Assembly (NCBI GenBank): GCA_937919925.1
Contig: CALFOT010000121.1
Location: 1 to 64,000, forward strand
Direction: 5' to 3'
DNA: 64,000 nt
Source of the DNA: an uncultured bacterium
GTDB taxonomy: Bacteria; Planctomycetota; UBA1135
The number at the start of each line of letters is the position of its first letter. Position 1 is the stretch's first letter. The notes under the pieces were generated by a model. That model was not told where the DNA came from. It saw nothing but the letters and a program-made list of their open reading frames with translations, and ran no database searches. Below are positions 19,244 to 29,124 of this stretch, one piece after another. A program made the position numbers and the translations under genes.

Positions 19244-21478
19244 ATGACGACGGGTTTCCAGGGGTCCTTATTCGGCGCGCCCAAAGGGCGCTTTGCGCGG
19301 GTTGCGCTCGATACCCCAGTGCGGCGCGAGTTCTCCTACCACGTGCCGGAATCCTGCGAACCTTTGCTTCCAGGTAGCCGCGTGCGCGTGCCCTTTGGCC
19401 GACGGGAAGGCTTGGGTGTGGTGGTTGCCGTGGAAGATTTTGCACCCGCCGATGTGCCGCCAGACCGCATTCGTTCGTTAAACGGAGTGCTCGATGTGGA
19501 GCCGTTGCTAACTCCGGCATTGTTGCGCTTGGCACATTTTATTGCCGATACCACTTACTGTTCATGGGGGCAGGCGCTGGCGGCCATGTTGCCGGCGGCG
19601 TTGCGTCGCGATCGCCCACGCCGCACGATTGCGGTTGTGGAGTTGGTCACCATGCCCTCCACCGAAGACTTACAAAAACTCGAACAGAGTTTTCCTAAAC
19701 AGGCAAAAGCCCTGGCCTATTTGTTGCAAGCTGGCGGGCCGATGGAGTTGCGTGAGTTTAGAAACCGTACGGGCTTAACTCGTTCGCCGTTGGATACCCT
19801 AGAGCGCAAGGGTTTGGTGAAGTTTGGACACAAGAAAGCGTTCTTAGACCCTTTCGCCAATGTCCCGCTGTTGCGCGATAAACCGCCTGTGCTCACCGCC
19901 GCGCAACAACATTGTGTGGACCGGGTGTTGGAAAGTGTGGACGCCCGCCACCACCGCGATTTTTTATTGTTTGGCATCACTGGATCCGGCAAAACCGAAG
20001 TCTATTTGCACGCGCTGGAACGTTGTTTAGAACAGGGGCGTGGCGCCATCGTGTTGGTGCCAGAGATTGCGTTGACCCCGCAAACGGTTTCTCGTTTTCG
20101 CGCACGCTGTGGCCATGTGGCGGTACTGCATTCGGGCTTAACCGACGCCGAACGGCATGACCAGTGGGTGGCGATTCGCGAAGGGCGTTTGCGCGTGGTG
20201 GTGGGTGCGCGCTCGGCTTTGTTTGCACCGATGCCTGATTTGGGTCTGATCATTTTGGATGAGGAACATGAATCCTCTTTCAAACAAGATTCCACGCCGC
20301 GTTATCACGCACGGGATGTGGCACGCGAGCGAGCACGGCTGGAGGATGCGGTCTGTGTTTTGGGCAGCGCCACACCATCATTGGAATCGTGGGCTTCCGC
20401 GCATGAAGAAGGCGGCTTAGTGAAGTTGGAGCTACGCGAGCGCGTCGCCGGCGGCAAGTTGCCGCAGATTCAGATCGTCGATATGCGGGTGCAAAAACCC
20501 GAGAAGGGCAAGTGGTTGGTGATGTCGCAACCGTTGTGCACCGCTCTTGGCGCAGCGCTGGATCGTGACGAGCGCGCGATTTTATTTTTAAATCAACGCG
20601 GTTACGCCCCGGCTTGGCATTGCCGCGCTTGTGGCGGCAGTTTGCATTGCAAAGCTTGTGATGTGGCGCTTACTTATCATCGTTGGCGGCGTAAAGCGAT
20701 CTGTCATTACTGCATGCATGAGGAAGACCCGCCTAAGACTTGTCCGGAGTGTAAAGGTCCGGTGGACATGGTGGGAGTGGGCACCGAACGCGCGCAAGAG
20801 AGCGTGGAACGTATGTTTCCCAAAGCACGGCTTGCACGGATGGATCGCGACACCATGTTGCGCCGCGAATCGTACGAAGAAGTTTTGAGGGCTTTTGGTT
20901 GCGGCGATTTCAATGTGTTGTTGGGCACACAGATGGTCGCGAAGGGTTTGGATTTTCCAGAAGTTACCCTGGTAGGGGTGCTCAATGCCGATACCGCTTT
21001 ACATCACCCTGATTTTCGTGCTAGTGAACGTTGTTTCAACTTGATTGCGCAGGTTGCCGGTCGCGCCGGTCGTAGCGATCATGGCGGCAAGGTCGTGGTG
21101 CAAACTTGGATGCCCGAACACCCTGCTCTGATGGCGGCCAAGAATCACGACTACGCTGGTTTCGCCAAAGAAGAATTAATCGAGCGCAAGTTGTTTGGCT
21201 TCCCACCTTTTGGCGCTGCCTTGCGCATTAGCTTTGAAGCGGAACATCGTAGCCGAGTGGAGGAAACATCCAATGCTGCGGCCCGCGACTTACGCGCCGC
21301 AGCTGGCGGGGCTGCGGAAATCAAAATCCTCGGCCCGGCCGCACCCCCGGTCGAAAAAATTCGCGGCCGCATTCGCCGCCAGATTTTAATTCGCACGAGC
21401 CACAGTGGTTTAGCGCGCATACGCGAGGTGCTTTACGCGCTGTGTCAGAAGCAGGGGATTAGCGTCGACTCGCTGTAG
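19244..21478 (+). CDS. priA: Primosomal protein N' (replication restart helicase)
   Basis: GITGSGKTEVY, DEEHESSFKQD, CRACGGSLHCKACDVALTYH...CHYCMHEEDPPKTCPECKGP zinc motifs; GRAGRSDHGG. Confidence 0.97.
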   Translation: MTTGFQGSLFGAPKGRFARVALDTPVRREFSYHVPESCEPLLPGSRVRVPFGRREGLGVVVAVEDFAPADVPPDRIRSLNGVLDVEPLLTPALLRLAHFIADTTYCSWGQALAAMLPAALRRDRPRRTIAVVELVTMPSTEDLQKLEQSFPKQAKALAYLLQAGGPMELREFRNRTGLTRSPLDTLERKGLVKFGHKKAFLDPFANVPLLRDKPPVLTAAQQHCVDRVLESVDARHHRDFLLFGITGSGKTEVYLHALERCLEQGRGAIVLVPEIALTPQTVSRFRARCGHVAVLHSGLTDAERHDQWVAIREGRLRVVVGARSALFAPMPDLGLIILDEEHESSFKQDSTPRYHARDVARERARLEDAVCVLGSATPSLESWASAHEEGGLVKLELRERVAGGKLPQIQIVDMRVQKPEKGKWLVMSQPLCTALGAALDRDERAILFLNQRGYAPAWHCRACGGSLHCKACDVALTYHRWRRKAICHYCMHEEDPPKTCPECKGPVDMVGVGTERAQESVERMFPKARLARMDRDTMLRRESYEEVLRAFGCGDFNVLLGTQMVAKGLDFPEVTLVGVLNADTALHHPDFRASERCFNLIAQVAGRAGRSDHGGKVVVQTWMPEHPALMAAKNHDYAGFAKEELIERKLFGFPPFGAALRISFEAEHRSRVEETSNAAARDLRAAAGGAAEIKILGPAAPPVEKIRGRIRRQILIRTSHSGLARIREVLYALCQKQGISVDSL

Positions 21479-21547
21479 TTTTGGGCCTGGTTGCCCCTCA
21501 ATGGCTGGCGCGTTGTATGGTGCAGCTCCATTCACCCTAGCGGTGAA

Positions 21548-23218
21548 TTATTCGACGCCAACGATGGTGCCATCTGGCAGCAAATCAATTTCCAAGGCTG
21601 CAGGTAGGCGCGGCAGTCCAGGCATGCGGAAGATTTCGCCAGTGAGCACGACTAGGAAACCGGCGCCAGCGTTGATTTGAAGGCCGCGCACGGTGATATG
21701 GAAACCAGTAGGACGGCCGATTTTTGTAGGGTCGTCGCTTAGCGAACCTGGCACCTTGGCGATGCAAATTGGCAAATCGCCGTAGCCTAACTCAACGGCG
21801 CGGGCGATTTGTTTGTGCGCGCTGCCGTCAAAATCGACACCATCCGCGCCATAAACCTTGGTTGCAACCGCGCGGATTTTATCCTCGATTGCCGAAGTCA
21901 GCGCATAGACGGGTTGCAGCGGCGTTGCTTCGCAAGCAGCAGCACGCATGACGGCTTTCGCCAAATCCACAGCACCCGGCCCACCTTCGGCATGATGCCG
22001 TGAAGCAGCGAAACCAATGCCAAGTTCTTCACAGCGCTTGCGCACCACGGCAATTTCTTCGGGGGTGTCGGCAGCGAATTGGTTGAGAGCTACCACCGCG
22101 GGTTTGCCGTACAGGCGTACGTTTTCCACATGCTTATCGAGGTTGGGTAGACCAGCTAGAACGGCGGCGGCATTGGCTTCCTGGAGCGCATTTTTGGCGA
22201 CGCCGCCATGCATCTTCAACGCCCGGATGGTGGCCACCAAAACGATGGCATCTGGATTGAGACCCGCTGCGCGGCACTTGATATCTAAAAATTTCTCAGC
22301 ACCCAAATCCGCACCAAAACCAGCTTCGGTGACCGTCCAATCGGCAAAGTGCATCGCCATCCGCGTGGCCACCACCGAGTTGCATCCGTGGGCGATGTTT
22401 GCAAACGGGCCACCGTGGACGAAGGCTGGAGTGCCGTTAAAAGTTTGCACCAAGTTCGGATTCATCGCATCGCGGAGCAGCGCCATCATCGCGCCGACGC
22501 CGCCAAGCTGACCGGCCAAAATCGGCTCGTTGGTGCGCGAGTAACCCACCAGGGTGCGCTGCAAACGTGCGCGCAAATCGTCGGCGTTGGTGGCCAAGCA
22601 CAGCATCGCCATGACTTCCGACGCAGCAGTGATATCGAAACCGCTTTCACGCGGCACCCCCTGACCGGGGCCGCCTAGGCCGGTGACCATTTTGCGCAAC
22701 GCGCGATCATTCATATCAAGCACGCGCGGCCAGGTGATTCGGCGCGGATCGATGTTGAGTTGGTTGCCGAAATGCAGATGGTTGTCGATTAATGCGGCCA
22801 ATAAGTTGTGGGCACTGGTAATCGCGTGGAAGTCGCCAGTGAAGTGTAGGTTGATGCGATCCAGGGGCATCACCTGGCTGTGGCCGCCACCACAAGCGCC
22901 ACCTTTCATGCCCATACATGGGCCGAGACTTGGCTCGCGCAAGGCCAGGCACGCGGATTCACCGAGTTCGGTGAGTGCTTGTGCCAAACCAATGGAAGTG
23001 GTGGTTTTGCCCTCACCAGCGGGGGTAGGCGTAATCGCTGAAACCAGAATTAATTTCTGCTGTGGTCGCGTGCGTGGACGATTCAGGGCATTGATATCGA
23101 CCTTGGCAATCTCGCGACCATAGGGAAGAAGGTCGTCGGTGGAAACTCCGAGGCGCTCGGCGATTTCTTGAATCGGGCGGGCTGTGTATTGGTTGGCAAT
23201 TTGAACGTCGGTAGGCAT
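21548..23218 (-). CDS. fhs: Formate--tetrahydrofolate ligase
   Basis: TPAGEGKTTTSIGLAQAL, REPSLGPCMGMKGGACGGG; start set at MPTDVQIANQ (23218) rather than 23290. Confidence 0.96.
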   Translation of the reverse strand: MPTDVQIANQYTARPIQEIAERLGVSTDDLLPYGREIAKVDINALNRPRTRPQQKLILVSAITPTPAGEGKTTTSIGLAQALTELGESACLALREPSLGPCMGMKGGACGGGHSQVMPLDRINLHFTGDFHAITSAHNLLAALIDNHLHFGNQLNIDPRRITWPRVLDMNDRALRKMVTGLGGPGQGVPRESGFDITAASEVMAMLCLATNADDLRARLQRTLVGYSRTNEPILAGQLGGVGAMMALLRDAMNPNLVQTFNGTPAFVHGGPFANIAHGCNSVVATRMAMHFADWTVTEAGFGADLGAEKFLDIKCRAAGLNPDAIVLVATIRALKMHGGVAKNALQEANAAAVLAGLPNLDKHVENVRLYGKPAVVALNQFAADTPEEIAVVRKRCEELGIGFAASRHHAEGGPGAVDLAKAVMRAAACEATPLQPVYALTSAIEDKIRAVATKVYGADGVDFDGSAHKQIARAVELGYGDLPICIAKVPGSLSDDPTKIGRPTGFHITVRGLQINAGAGFLVVLTGEIFRMPGLPRLPAALEIDLLPDGTIVGVE

Positions 23219-23326
23219 GGGCTGCGGAATTCTAGCGGGGCCAGCGATTGCCGCTAGTTGCAGCCGCCACAAGTTCTTGACGATTGCCAATCACAGCCAC
23301 ACCGACAAGCATCGAACAGAGTTTCC

Positions 23327-25285
23327 TTAGCGTGAATCCGCAGTGCGGTCTACCGCCTGGCCGCAATTTTCGGCCGCGAGCTCGGCAAGGAAGTTTGCGC
23401 CTGAAGGACCGACAGCAATGGTGTGGAAACGCACGCGGCGGTTGCGGTTGCGCCGCTCTAGGGCGCGTAGAAGTGCCGCGGGTGCAGTAACTGGCCCGAC
23501 GGTGGGCTCGCCGTCGGAGAGCAAGAAAACGGTTTGTACTTCTGCAAAGCCTAAAGATGCCATCAAAGCAGCGTGTAAATTCGTGCCTCCGCCGGGGGTG
23601 GCCGCGGCCAGGAAGTTCTGTGCGGCAACGATATTGTCTGGGGAGGCCAAGGCCAAATCATCGCGCCAAATCTGCACGTCATTCGAAAAGAGCACCACAT
23701 TGAAGAGTGTGTCGACGGGCAACTGGTTGATGGTGTCGTGTAGCGCAGCGACGAAATACTGGAGAAAGGTATGGTCGTCATCAAAACGGCTTGCCATCGA
23801 AGCAGAGATATCCAGCACAAATACCAGATTGTCGCGCGGCACATCTAGACCGTGATAGGTGTTCTTAACCACCGATTGCTTGTTTTCATTCTCTGTACGC
23901 GCATCAAAATTTTTGCCGGTTAACAAGCGGAGCGTATGGAATGCATCTTCGCGCACCCGACCTTGTTCTTCACTCGCAAGTTGAACCAAGCGCGCAACCG
24001 ATTCGAGGCGTGGAAAGGCTTGCAAGGATTCTGCGGCCATCGAACGCACCGGCCAAGCTTCATCGGCGAGCAAAGAAAACACGGCTTGGTAGGCGAGGTC
24101 GGAGTGGGGGAAACGCCGCAGAGCTGCCGCGGCTTGCATCCGCACGCTGGCATCGGCGTGCAAAGTGAAGCCAACAATGCGCGCTTCGACGCTTGTGGGC
24201 AGGGTGTTGAGCTGACTCAAACCCCATAAAGCATCACGAATTTGGTCGCTATCTGTGCTGCTTAAACGCTTGCTTAACGTTTCTATCACCGCGTTCGAAC
24301 CCGCATGCACCAAGCCTTCCAGGGCAATTTCGCGCACGCGAACATCTTCGTGATCCAGGGCGTTTTGTAAAACTGGGTTGCACAGCTCGGGGAAACGCGG
24401 CGCAGCGAGTGCAATGACATCGATGCACGTGCGCACCAGCTCTGGCGGTTGAAAATTCAAGCCACGGGCAATCATCACCGCGATTTCGTCTAAGTCGTCG
24501 GCGCGCTGCAATGCGGCGGTGATGGGGTTGCGCAACATGAGGTTGTCTTCGTCCGCATATGCTTTGAGCAAAAGTGAGAAACTGCTCGCGCCACCCAATG
24601 CACCGAGCGCCAGCAAAGCATCGCGCCGTAACGGCAAATCGTTATTTTGCGCAGCTACTTCGACCAATTTACGGCCACTCTCTAACTGTAAAACCCCGAT
24701 TCCATAAATGCCTGCAGCAGCATAAATGCTGTTTTTCGATTTTGCGGCTTCGAGTACTTTTGCGCGCAGATGGGGCACCTGACGCTCAAGCAAACCGCGC
24801 AAAATCTCACCGCGGATCATGCGGTTCTCTTCACTCACTAAACGTTGGTCGCGCAAAAAAGCAAGCTGCAATCCACCGCATAACAGCAAATCGCGGCAAG
24901 CTTGACGACGCACGGCGTCGGCGTGGGAAGCGCTGGCCAATCCTTGGAGCTGCTGAAACGCGTAGGTGGAACTGGCCAGGTAGATGGCGTGTACGGCGGC
25001 CATTTGCTGCGCACCCTGGAGCTGCGGCACCAACTCCATGAGCGCATCGACCGCCAAATCGTTGCGCAACTCGCCAATCGCGCGCAGGCGTGCCAAACAG
25101 AGATCGGCATTGGCTTCCTGGCTTTGCAACTTGCGGAAATCAGCTAACTGCTCCGCGAGGGGCACCGGCATGGACCCGGCCGAAGGTGCTGCCGGCTGCT
25201 GCGCAGCAAGGAGGCAACAAGTAGCACAAAAAGCGAGTAGGGCGAGGGCTTTTGACTTCACAGGCTGCGAAAGTCTACTGCACAA
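23327..25285 (-). CDS. HEAT-repeat plus von Willebrand factor A domain protein, exported
   Basis: Helical repeats then LVFVLDISASMASR (MIDAS) and FLLSDGEPTVGP; true start may be the GTG encoding VKSKALALLAF. Confidence 0.82.
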   Translation of the reverse strand: MCSRLSQPVKSKALALLAFCATCCLLAAQQPAAPSAGSMPVPLAEQLADFRKLQSQEANADLCLARLRAIGELRNDLAVDALMELVPQLQGAQQMAAVHAIYLASSTYAFQQLQGLASASHADAVRRQACRDLLLCGGLQLAFLRDQRLVSEENRMIRGEILRGLLERQVPHLRAKVLEAAKSKNSIYAAAGIYGIGVLQLESGRKLVEVAAQNNDLPLRRDALLALGALGGASSFSLLLKAYADEDNLMLRNPITAALQRADDLDEIAVMIARGLNFQPPELVRTCIDVIALAAPRFPELCNPVLQNALDHEDVRVREIALEGLVHAGSNAVIETLSKRLSSTDSDQIRDALWGLSQLNTLPTSVEARIVGFTLHADASVRMQAAAALRRFPHSDLAYQAVFSLLADEAWPVRSMAAESLQAFPRLESVARLVQLASEEQGRVREDAFHTLRLLTGKNFDARTENENKQSVVKNTYHGLDVPRDNLVFVLDISASMASRFDDDHTFLQYFVAALHDTINQLPVDTLFNVVLFSNDVQIWRDDLALASPDNIVAAQNFLAAATPGGGTNLHAALMASLGFAEVQTVFLLSDGEPTVGPVTAPAALLRALERRNRNRRVRFHTIAVGPSGANFLAELAAENCGQAVDRTADSR

Positions 25286-25352
25286 CGAGGCTCAGTTGCG
25301 GCCGCCGATGCGATAAAATGCTCCGCTTCTCTTGAGAATGGAGCCACCCAAA

Positions 25353-26750
25353 ATGTTTAAGCCCAAAACCATCATGGAACCCTTCCGCGTGAAGGTTGTA
25401 GAGCCTCTGCCTATGCGCACTCGCCAGGAGCGAGCCGTTGCGTTGCAAGAGGCTAAGCTCAACCTTTTTTCCGTGCACGCGGATCAAGTGACCATCGATT
25501 TGATGACGGATTCTGGTACCTCGGCAATGAGCCAGGAGCAGTGGGCCGGAATCATGCGCGGCGACGAATCCTACGCTGGTGGGCGTTCGTTTTTTCGCTT
25601 TGCCGATACGGTCAAGCAACTTACTGGCATGGAGCACATTATTCCGGTGCACCAAGGCCGCGCTGCTGAGCGTATTTTGTTTACCACCGTTGGCGGCAAG
25701 GGCAAAACTATTCCAGCCAACACGCACTTTGATACCACTCGCGCCAATGCCGAGGCCAGTGGCGCCGAAGCGCTGGATTTAGTGATTGAAGAAGGCAAAG
25801 ACCCATCTGCCGAACACCCCTTCAAAGGCAATATCAATGTGCTGGCCTTAACCAAAGTCCTCGAAGAGCGGGCTGGTTCCGTGCCCCTGGTGGTGATGAC
25901 CATCACCAACAATTCCGGCGGCGGGCAGCCCGTGTCGTTGGAGAATATGAAGCAAGTGCGCGCCGTTTGCGATCGTTTTCAAGTGCCGCTGTTTCTTGAT
26001 TGCGCGCGATTCGCCGAGAACTCGTGGTTCATCAAACTGCGCGAAGAAGGTCAGCAACAGCGTACCCCGCGCGCCATCGCCGAAGAGATGTTTCGCCTTG
26101 CAGATGGCGCTTGGATGTCGTCGAAAAAAGATGCATTCGGCAACATCGGCGGGTTTTTGGCGTTAAAAGACGACGCCCTCGCCATCGAGTGTCGCAATCT
26201 GTTGATCCTGACCGAAGGTTTTCCAACGTACGGCGGTCTTGCCGGACGCGATTTGGAAGCACTTGCAATTGGTCTCGAGGAAGTCCTCGCGGAGGATTAC
26301 CTTGAGTACCGTATTCGCAGCACGGAATACGTTTGGCGCCACATGGATCAAGCAGGGGTGCCGTTGCTGCGCCCTGCCGGCGGTCATGCGGTCTATTTAG
26401 ATGCGCGTAAATTCCTGCCGCACGTGCCTTCTGGCCTCTTGCCTGGTCAATCGATTAGCGCCGCGCTCTTTTTGGAAGGTGGCGTGCGCGCCTGCGAAAT
26501 CGGTACCGTCATGTTCGGTCATACTTTGCCCGATGGCACGCAAGCGCCCGGCCCGATGGATTTAGTGCGCCTGGCGATTCCACGCCGCGTTTATACGCAA
26601 TCGCATATGGATTATGTGATCGAAGCAGTCACCTATGTCTTTGAACGTCGCGCCCAACTCGGTGGCTTAAAAATCATTGAGGAACCCTCGGCACTGCGCC
26701 ACTTCACTTGTGGTTTTGAGCCAATTGGTTGGGATCCGTATGCGCCTTAG
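25353..26750 (+). CDS. tnaA: Tryptophanase / tyrosine phenol-lyase family beta-eliminating lyase
   Basis: EPFRVKVVEPL, DLMTDSGTSAMS, GDESYAGGRSF, TNNSGGGQPVS, SSKKDAFGNIGGF; GGAG 9 nt before ATG 25353; substrate (Trp vs Tyr) not determined. Confidence 0.85.
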   Translation: MFKPKTIMEPFRVKVVEPLPMRTRQERAVALQEAKLNLFSVHADQVTIDLMTDSGTSAMSQEQWAGIMRGDESYAGGRSFFRFADTVKQLTGMEHIIPVHQGRAAERILFTTVGGKGKTIPANTHFDTTRANAEASGAEALDLVIEEGKDPSAEHPFKGNINVLALTKVLEERAGSVPLVVMTITNNSGGGQPVSLENMKQVRAVCDRFQVPLFLDCARFAENSWFIKLREEGQQQRTPRAIAEEMFRLADGAWMSSKKDAFGNIGGFLALKDDALAIECRNLLILTEGFPTYGGLAGRDLEALAIGLEEVLAEDYLEYRIRSTEYVWRHMDQAGVPLLRPAGGHAVYLDARKFLPHVPSGLLPGQSISAALFLEGGVRACEIGTVMFGHTLPDGTQAPGPMDLVRLAIPRRVYTQSHMDYVIEAVTYVFERRAQLGGLKIIEEPSALRHFTCGFEPIGWDPYAP

Positions 26751-26762
26751 TCTTTGCGCAAC

Positions 26763-29087
26763 TCAGTAAAGCTCGACTTCGGCAAAACCAATACTGGCTC
26801 TACCGAGGCGCCCATGGTCCAAAGAGATGACGCGCAGCCTGATTTTTTTGACGGCAGTGGTTTTATCGAACAGGAGCACCGCTTTTTCGTGCCGGTAATT
26901 TGGAATGCGCAAAATCACCGGCGTTTGATTGTTTATCGTGACTTCCACGCGCGTAGGTTGTGGCGCTTCTTTACCAGCAGCAATCTCGCGTGGTGCCAGC
27001 ACCAATTTCAACGCCGACGCCTTGCGTGCGCTGCGGAATGCAATTTCAATCTGCGGATTTTCGTCTTTTGCTAAGCAGCGCCAAGATGTGGAATAATCAC
27101 CATCTGTTAAGGCATTCTGCGGATATCGCAGTGCACAAGTCGAGGCCGTATTTTCCGGACGGCCGCTGGGTGCAAGATTGGAATGGCCTTCGTTGACATA
27201 GGCAAGGCGATCTGCGGAGATGCCCTCGCGCTGGAGGAATTCAATCGTGCCGGAGGTTAGTAAACGACCATCGCTGAGCTTGGCGTCGGCGCGGACTTTC
27301 CATTCGCCAGGGATATCTAGATTGGGTTGAATCGCAAAACGTTTTTCCAGGGCTTCATCCATGCGTTGCCAGGGGCCATCCGGAGGTTGCAGCCAATAGA
27401 CCACGCGTTCCATGGAGTCGAAATTTTCGCTGCTGCCATCAATCCACAAAGAATGCGGGTAGTTCAGCGATAGGCGCAGAATCAGGGGGCCGTCGGCGCG
27501 GGTTGATTGCAGCAAGTGTTCGTTGTTGAAATCTACACTGGTTAAAGCCAGCCGGGAGGTGGCGCGGCGCAAGAACAACAGCGCAAAACATTCCACAATC
27601 GGCGCTGGGTCATCTTGCCAGCGGCCATTTTCTAATTGATCGCCAACAATATGTTCCGCCCCCTCGTCGTACCACGCGTGTTTGCCGAAGACTTCTCGAT
27701 TCGTCAAGCCTCCCGCGCGCTCGAGCCCATAGAGTGCATAGTAGTGATGCATCGAAGTGATTCCCTCGGCCAAACTCCATTTTGCGCCAAGCCACTCACA
27801 ACCCCGATCGATGGCTCTGGTCGCCTCCACGATTGCGTTGTGGTGACGGTTATCGCTCAGGTGTGCCACGCAAATCGCTAAAGTGCCGATTCCCGCCGCC
27901 GTCATGGACATGGTCACGCCATCACCACCGACGGAATAGCCGAATCCCGCAGCGCTTCCCGAAGTGGGCTTGCCGCTGCCGCTCTGTTTGCAGCTCAACA
28001 CAGCGCGCGCCAAAGAAGCCCAGGTTTCATCGGGCACTTGTATGCCAGCTGCTGCCGCGGCGCGTAAACCTAGGGCCGCGTATTGAGTATTGGATAAATC
28101 ACCACTGTCCGGGCCTCCACTCAAACCGTAACTCCACATTCCATTCGTCGCTTGGCCAGCAATCAGGCGTTTGGCAATCGAAGCAATCAATTCGGCATCC
28201 TGAGGATCACCACCAGCCTGAAAAGCCATTAACTCTAGAGCTACCGAGTAAGTGCCCTGGGCACGCTGTTGGCGCAAAAAAGACAGTCCCTTTAACACCG
28301 CTTCACTGCGTGGCGAGACTCCGCTTTTCACCAGGGTGTAAACGGCAAGGGCGGTGGTGCCATTCACGTAGGAGTGAAAGGGTGGCCACGAGCCATCGAT
28401 GAGTTGGGTATCAAGCAAGTAATCCACGCCAAGCTCAATCGCGCGGTTGATGCGTAGCGACTCAATCCTGCGCTTGCTACGCATTTCAAACACCCAATCC
28501 GGATAAACATCCTGCACTTCAATCAATAAGTGATTCAACCCCGGAAGCACATTCAAAATGATTTCGGAACTTGCGGGGAGCAGGCGCTGCGAGCCAACCG
28601 ATGAGCCCATGGCCTTGCCATTCCACCACAACGAGGAGCTCCCAATCACGCCATAACTCACCACCATGGTGGCCGCTTCGCTCGCGTAAATGGGGCGGTA
28701 CAAATACATAACACTGTTACTTGCAGCGGCAGTCGAAGTGCCCTGACTGGCGAGAATAGCGCGTAAATCGAGAGCGCCACTATCCAGTAACAAGCGTGGG
28801 CGCGGATTTGCCTGATGACGATCACTCAGGGCGAGCAGGGCGTCGATATCCGGCGAGCTCCACGACAACTGCTGCCTCTTGGTGGTTTCAAAAGTTTGTT
28901 GTAAGGTTGCCCATGGCTGGCCAGCCTTCATGGCGGCGGCCGTTGTGCGTGGCGCTCTGCTGGAGTTGGGCGCAAATGGTCCCACAACCTTCCAGGCGCC
29001 CGGGCGTACACCTGGGATCACCTCGGTGAGGTCTTGTTGCGGCAGCAAGTTGGGTGCGGCCAGAAGGAAAAAAGAAACCAGGAGCAT
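26763..29087 (-). CDS. Exported alpha/alpha-toroid (prenyltransferase/squalene-oxidase-like repeat) protein with C-terminal F5/8C-like domain
   Basis: LLDTQLIDGSWPPFHSYVNGTTALAVYTLVKSG repeats; C-terminus YPQNALTDGDYSTSWRCLAKDENPQIEIAF; start set at MLLVSFFLLAAPNLL. Confidence 0.72.
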   Translation of the reverse strand: MLLVSFFLLAAPNLLPQQDLTEVIPGVRPGAWKVVGPFAPNSSRAPRTTAAAMKAGQPWATLQQTFETTKRQQLSWSSPDIDALLALSDRHQANPRPRLLLDSGALDLRAILASQGTSTAAASNSVMYLYRPIYASEAATMVVSYGVIGSSSLWWNGKAMGSSVGSQRLLPASSEIILNVLPGLNHLLIEVQDVYPDWVFEMRSKRRIESLRINRAIELGVDYLLDTQLIDGSWPPFHSYVNGTTALAVYTLVKSGVSPRSEAVLKGLSFLRQQRAQGTYSVALELMAFQAGGDPQDAELIASIAKRLIAGQATNGMWSYGLSGGPDSGDLSNTQYAALGLRAAAAAGIQVPDETWASLARAVLSCKQSGSGKPTSGSAAGFGYSVGGDGVTMSMTAAGIGTLAICVAHLSDNRHHNAIVEATRAIDRGCEWLGAKWSLAEGITSMHHYYALYGLERAGGLTNREVFGKHAWYDEGAEHIVGDQLENGRWQDDPAPIVECFALLFLRRATSRLALTSVDFNNEHLLQSTRADGPLILRLSLNYPHSLWIDGSSENFDSMERVVYWLQPPDGPWQRMDEALEKRFAIQPNLDIPGEWKVRADAKLSDGRLLTSGTIEFLQREGISADRLAYVNEGHSNLAPSGRPENTASTCALRYPQNALTDGDYSTSWRCLAKDENPQIEIAFRSARKASALKLVLAPREIAAGKEAPQPTRVEVTINNQTPVILRIPNYRHEKAVLLFDKTTAVKKIRLRVISLDHGRLGRASIGFAEVELY

Positions 29088-29124
29088 GGATGTGTCTAGG
29101 TTAGCGACTCGGCAGCGGTAACTT

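Noticed and set aside
21531-21547. ttcacc-ctagc-ggtgaa inverted repeat near the fhs stop as terminator
   Set aside because: Only 6 bp and no T-tract on either strand
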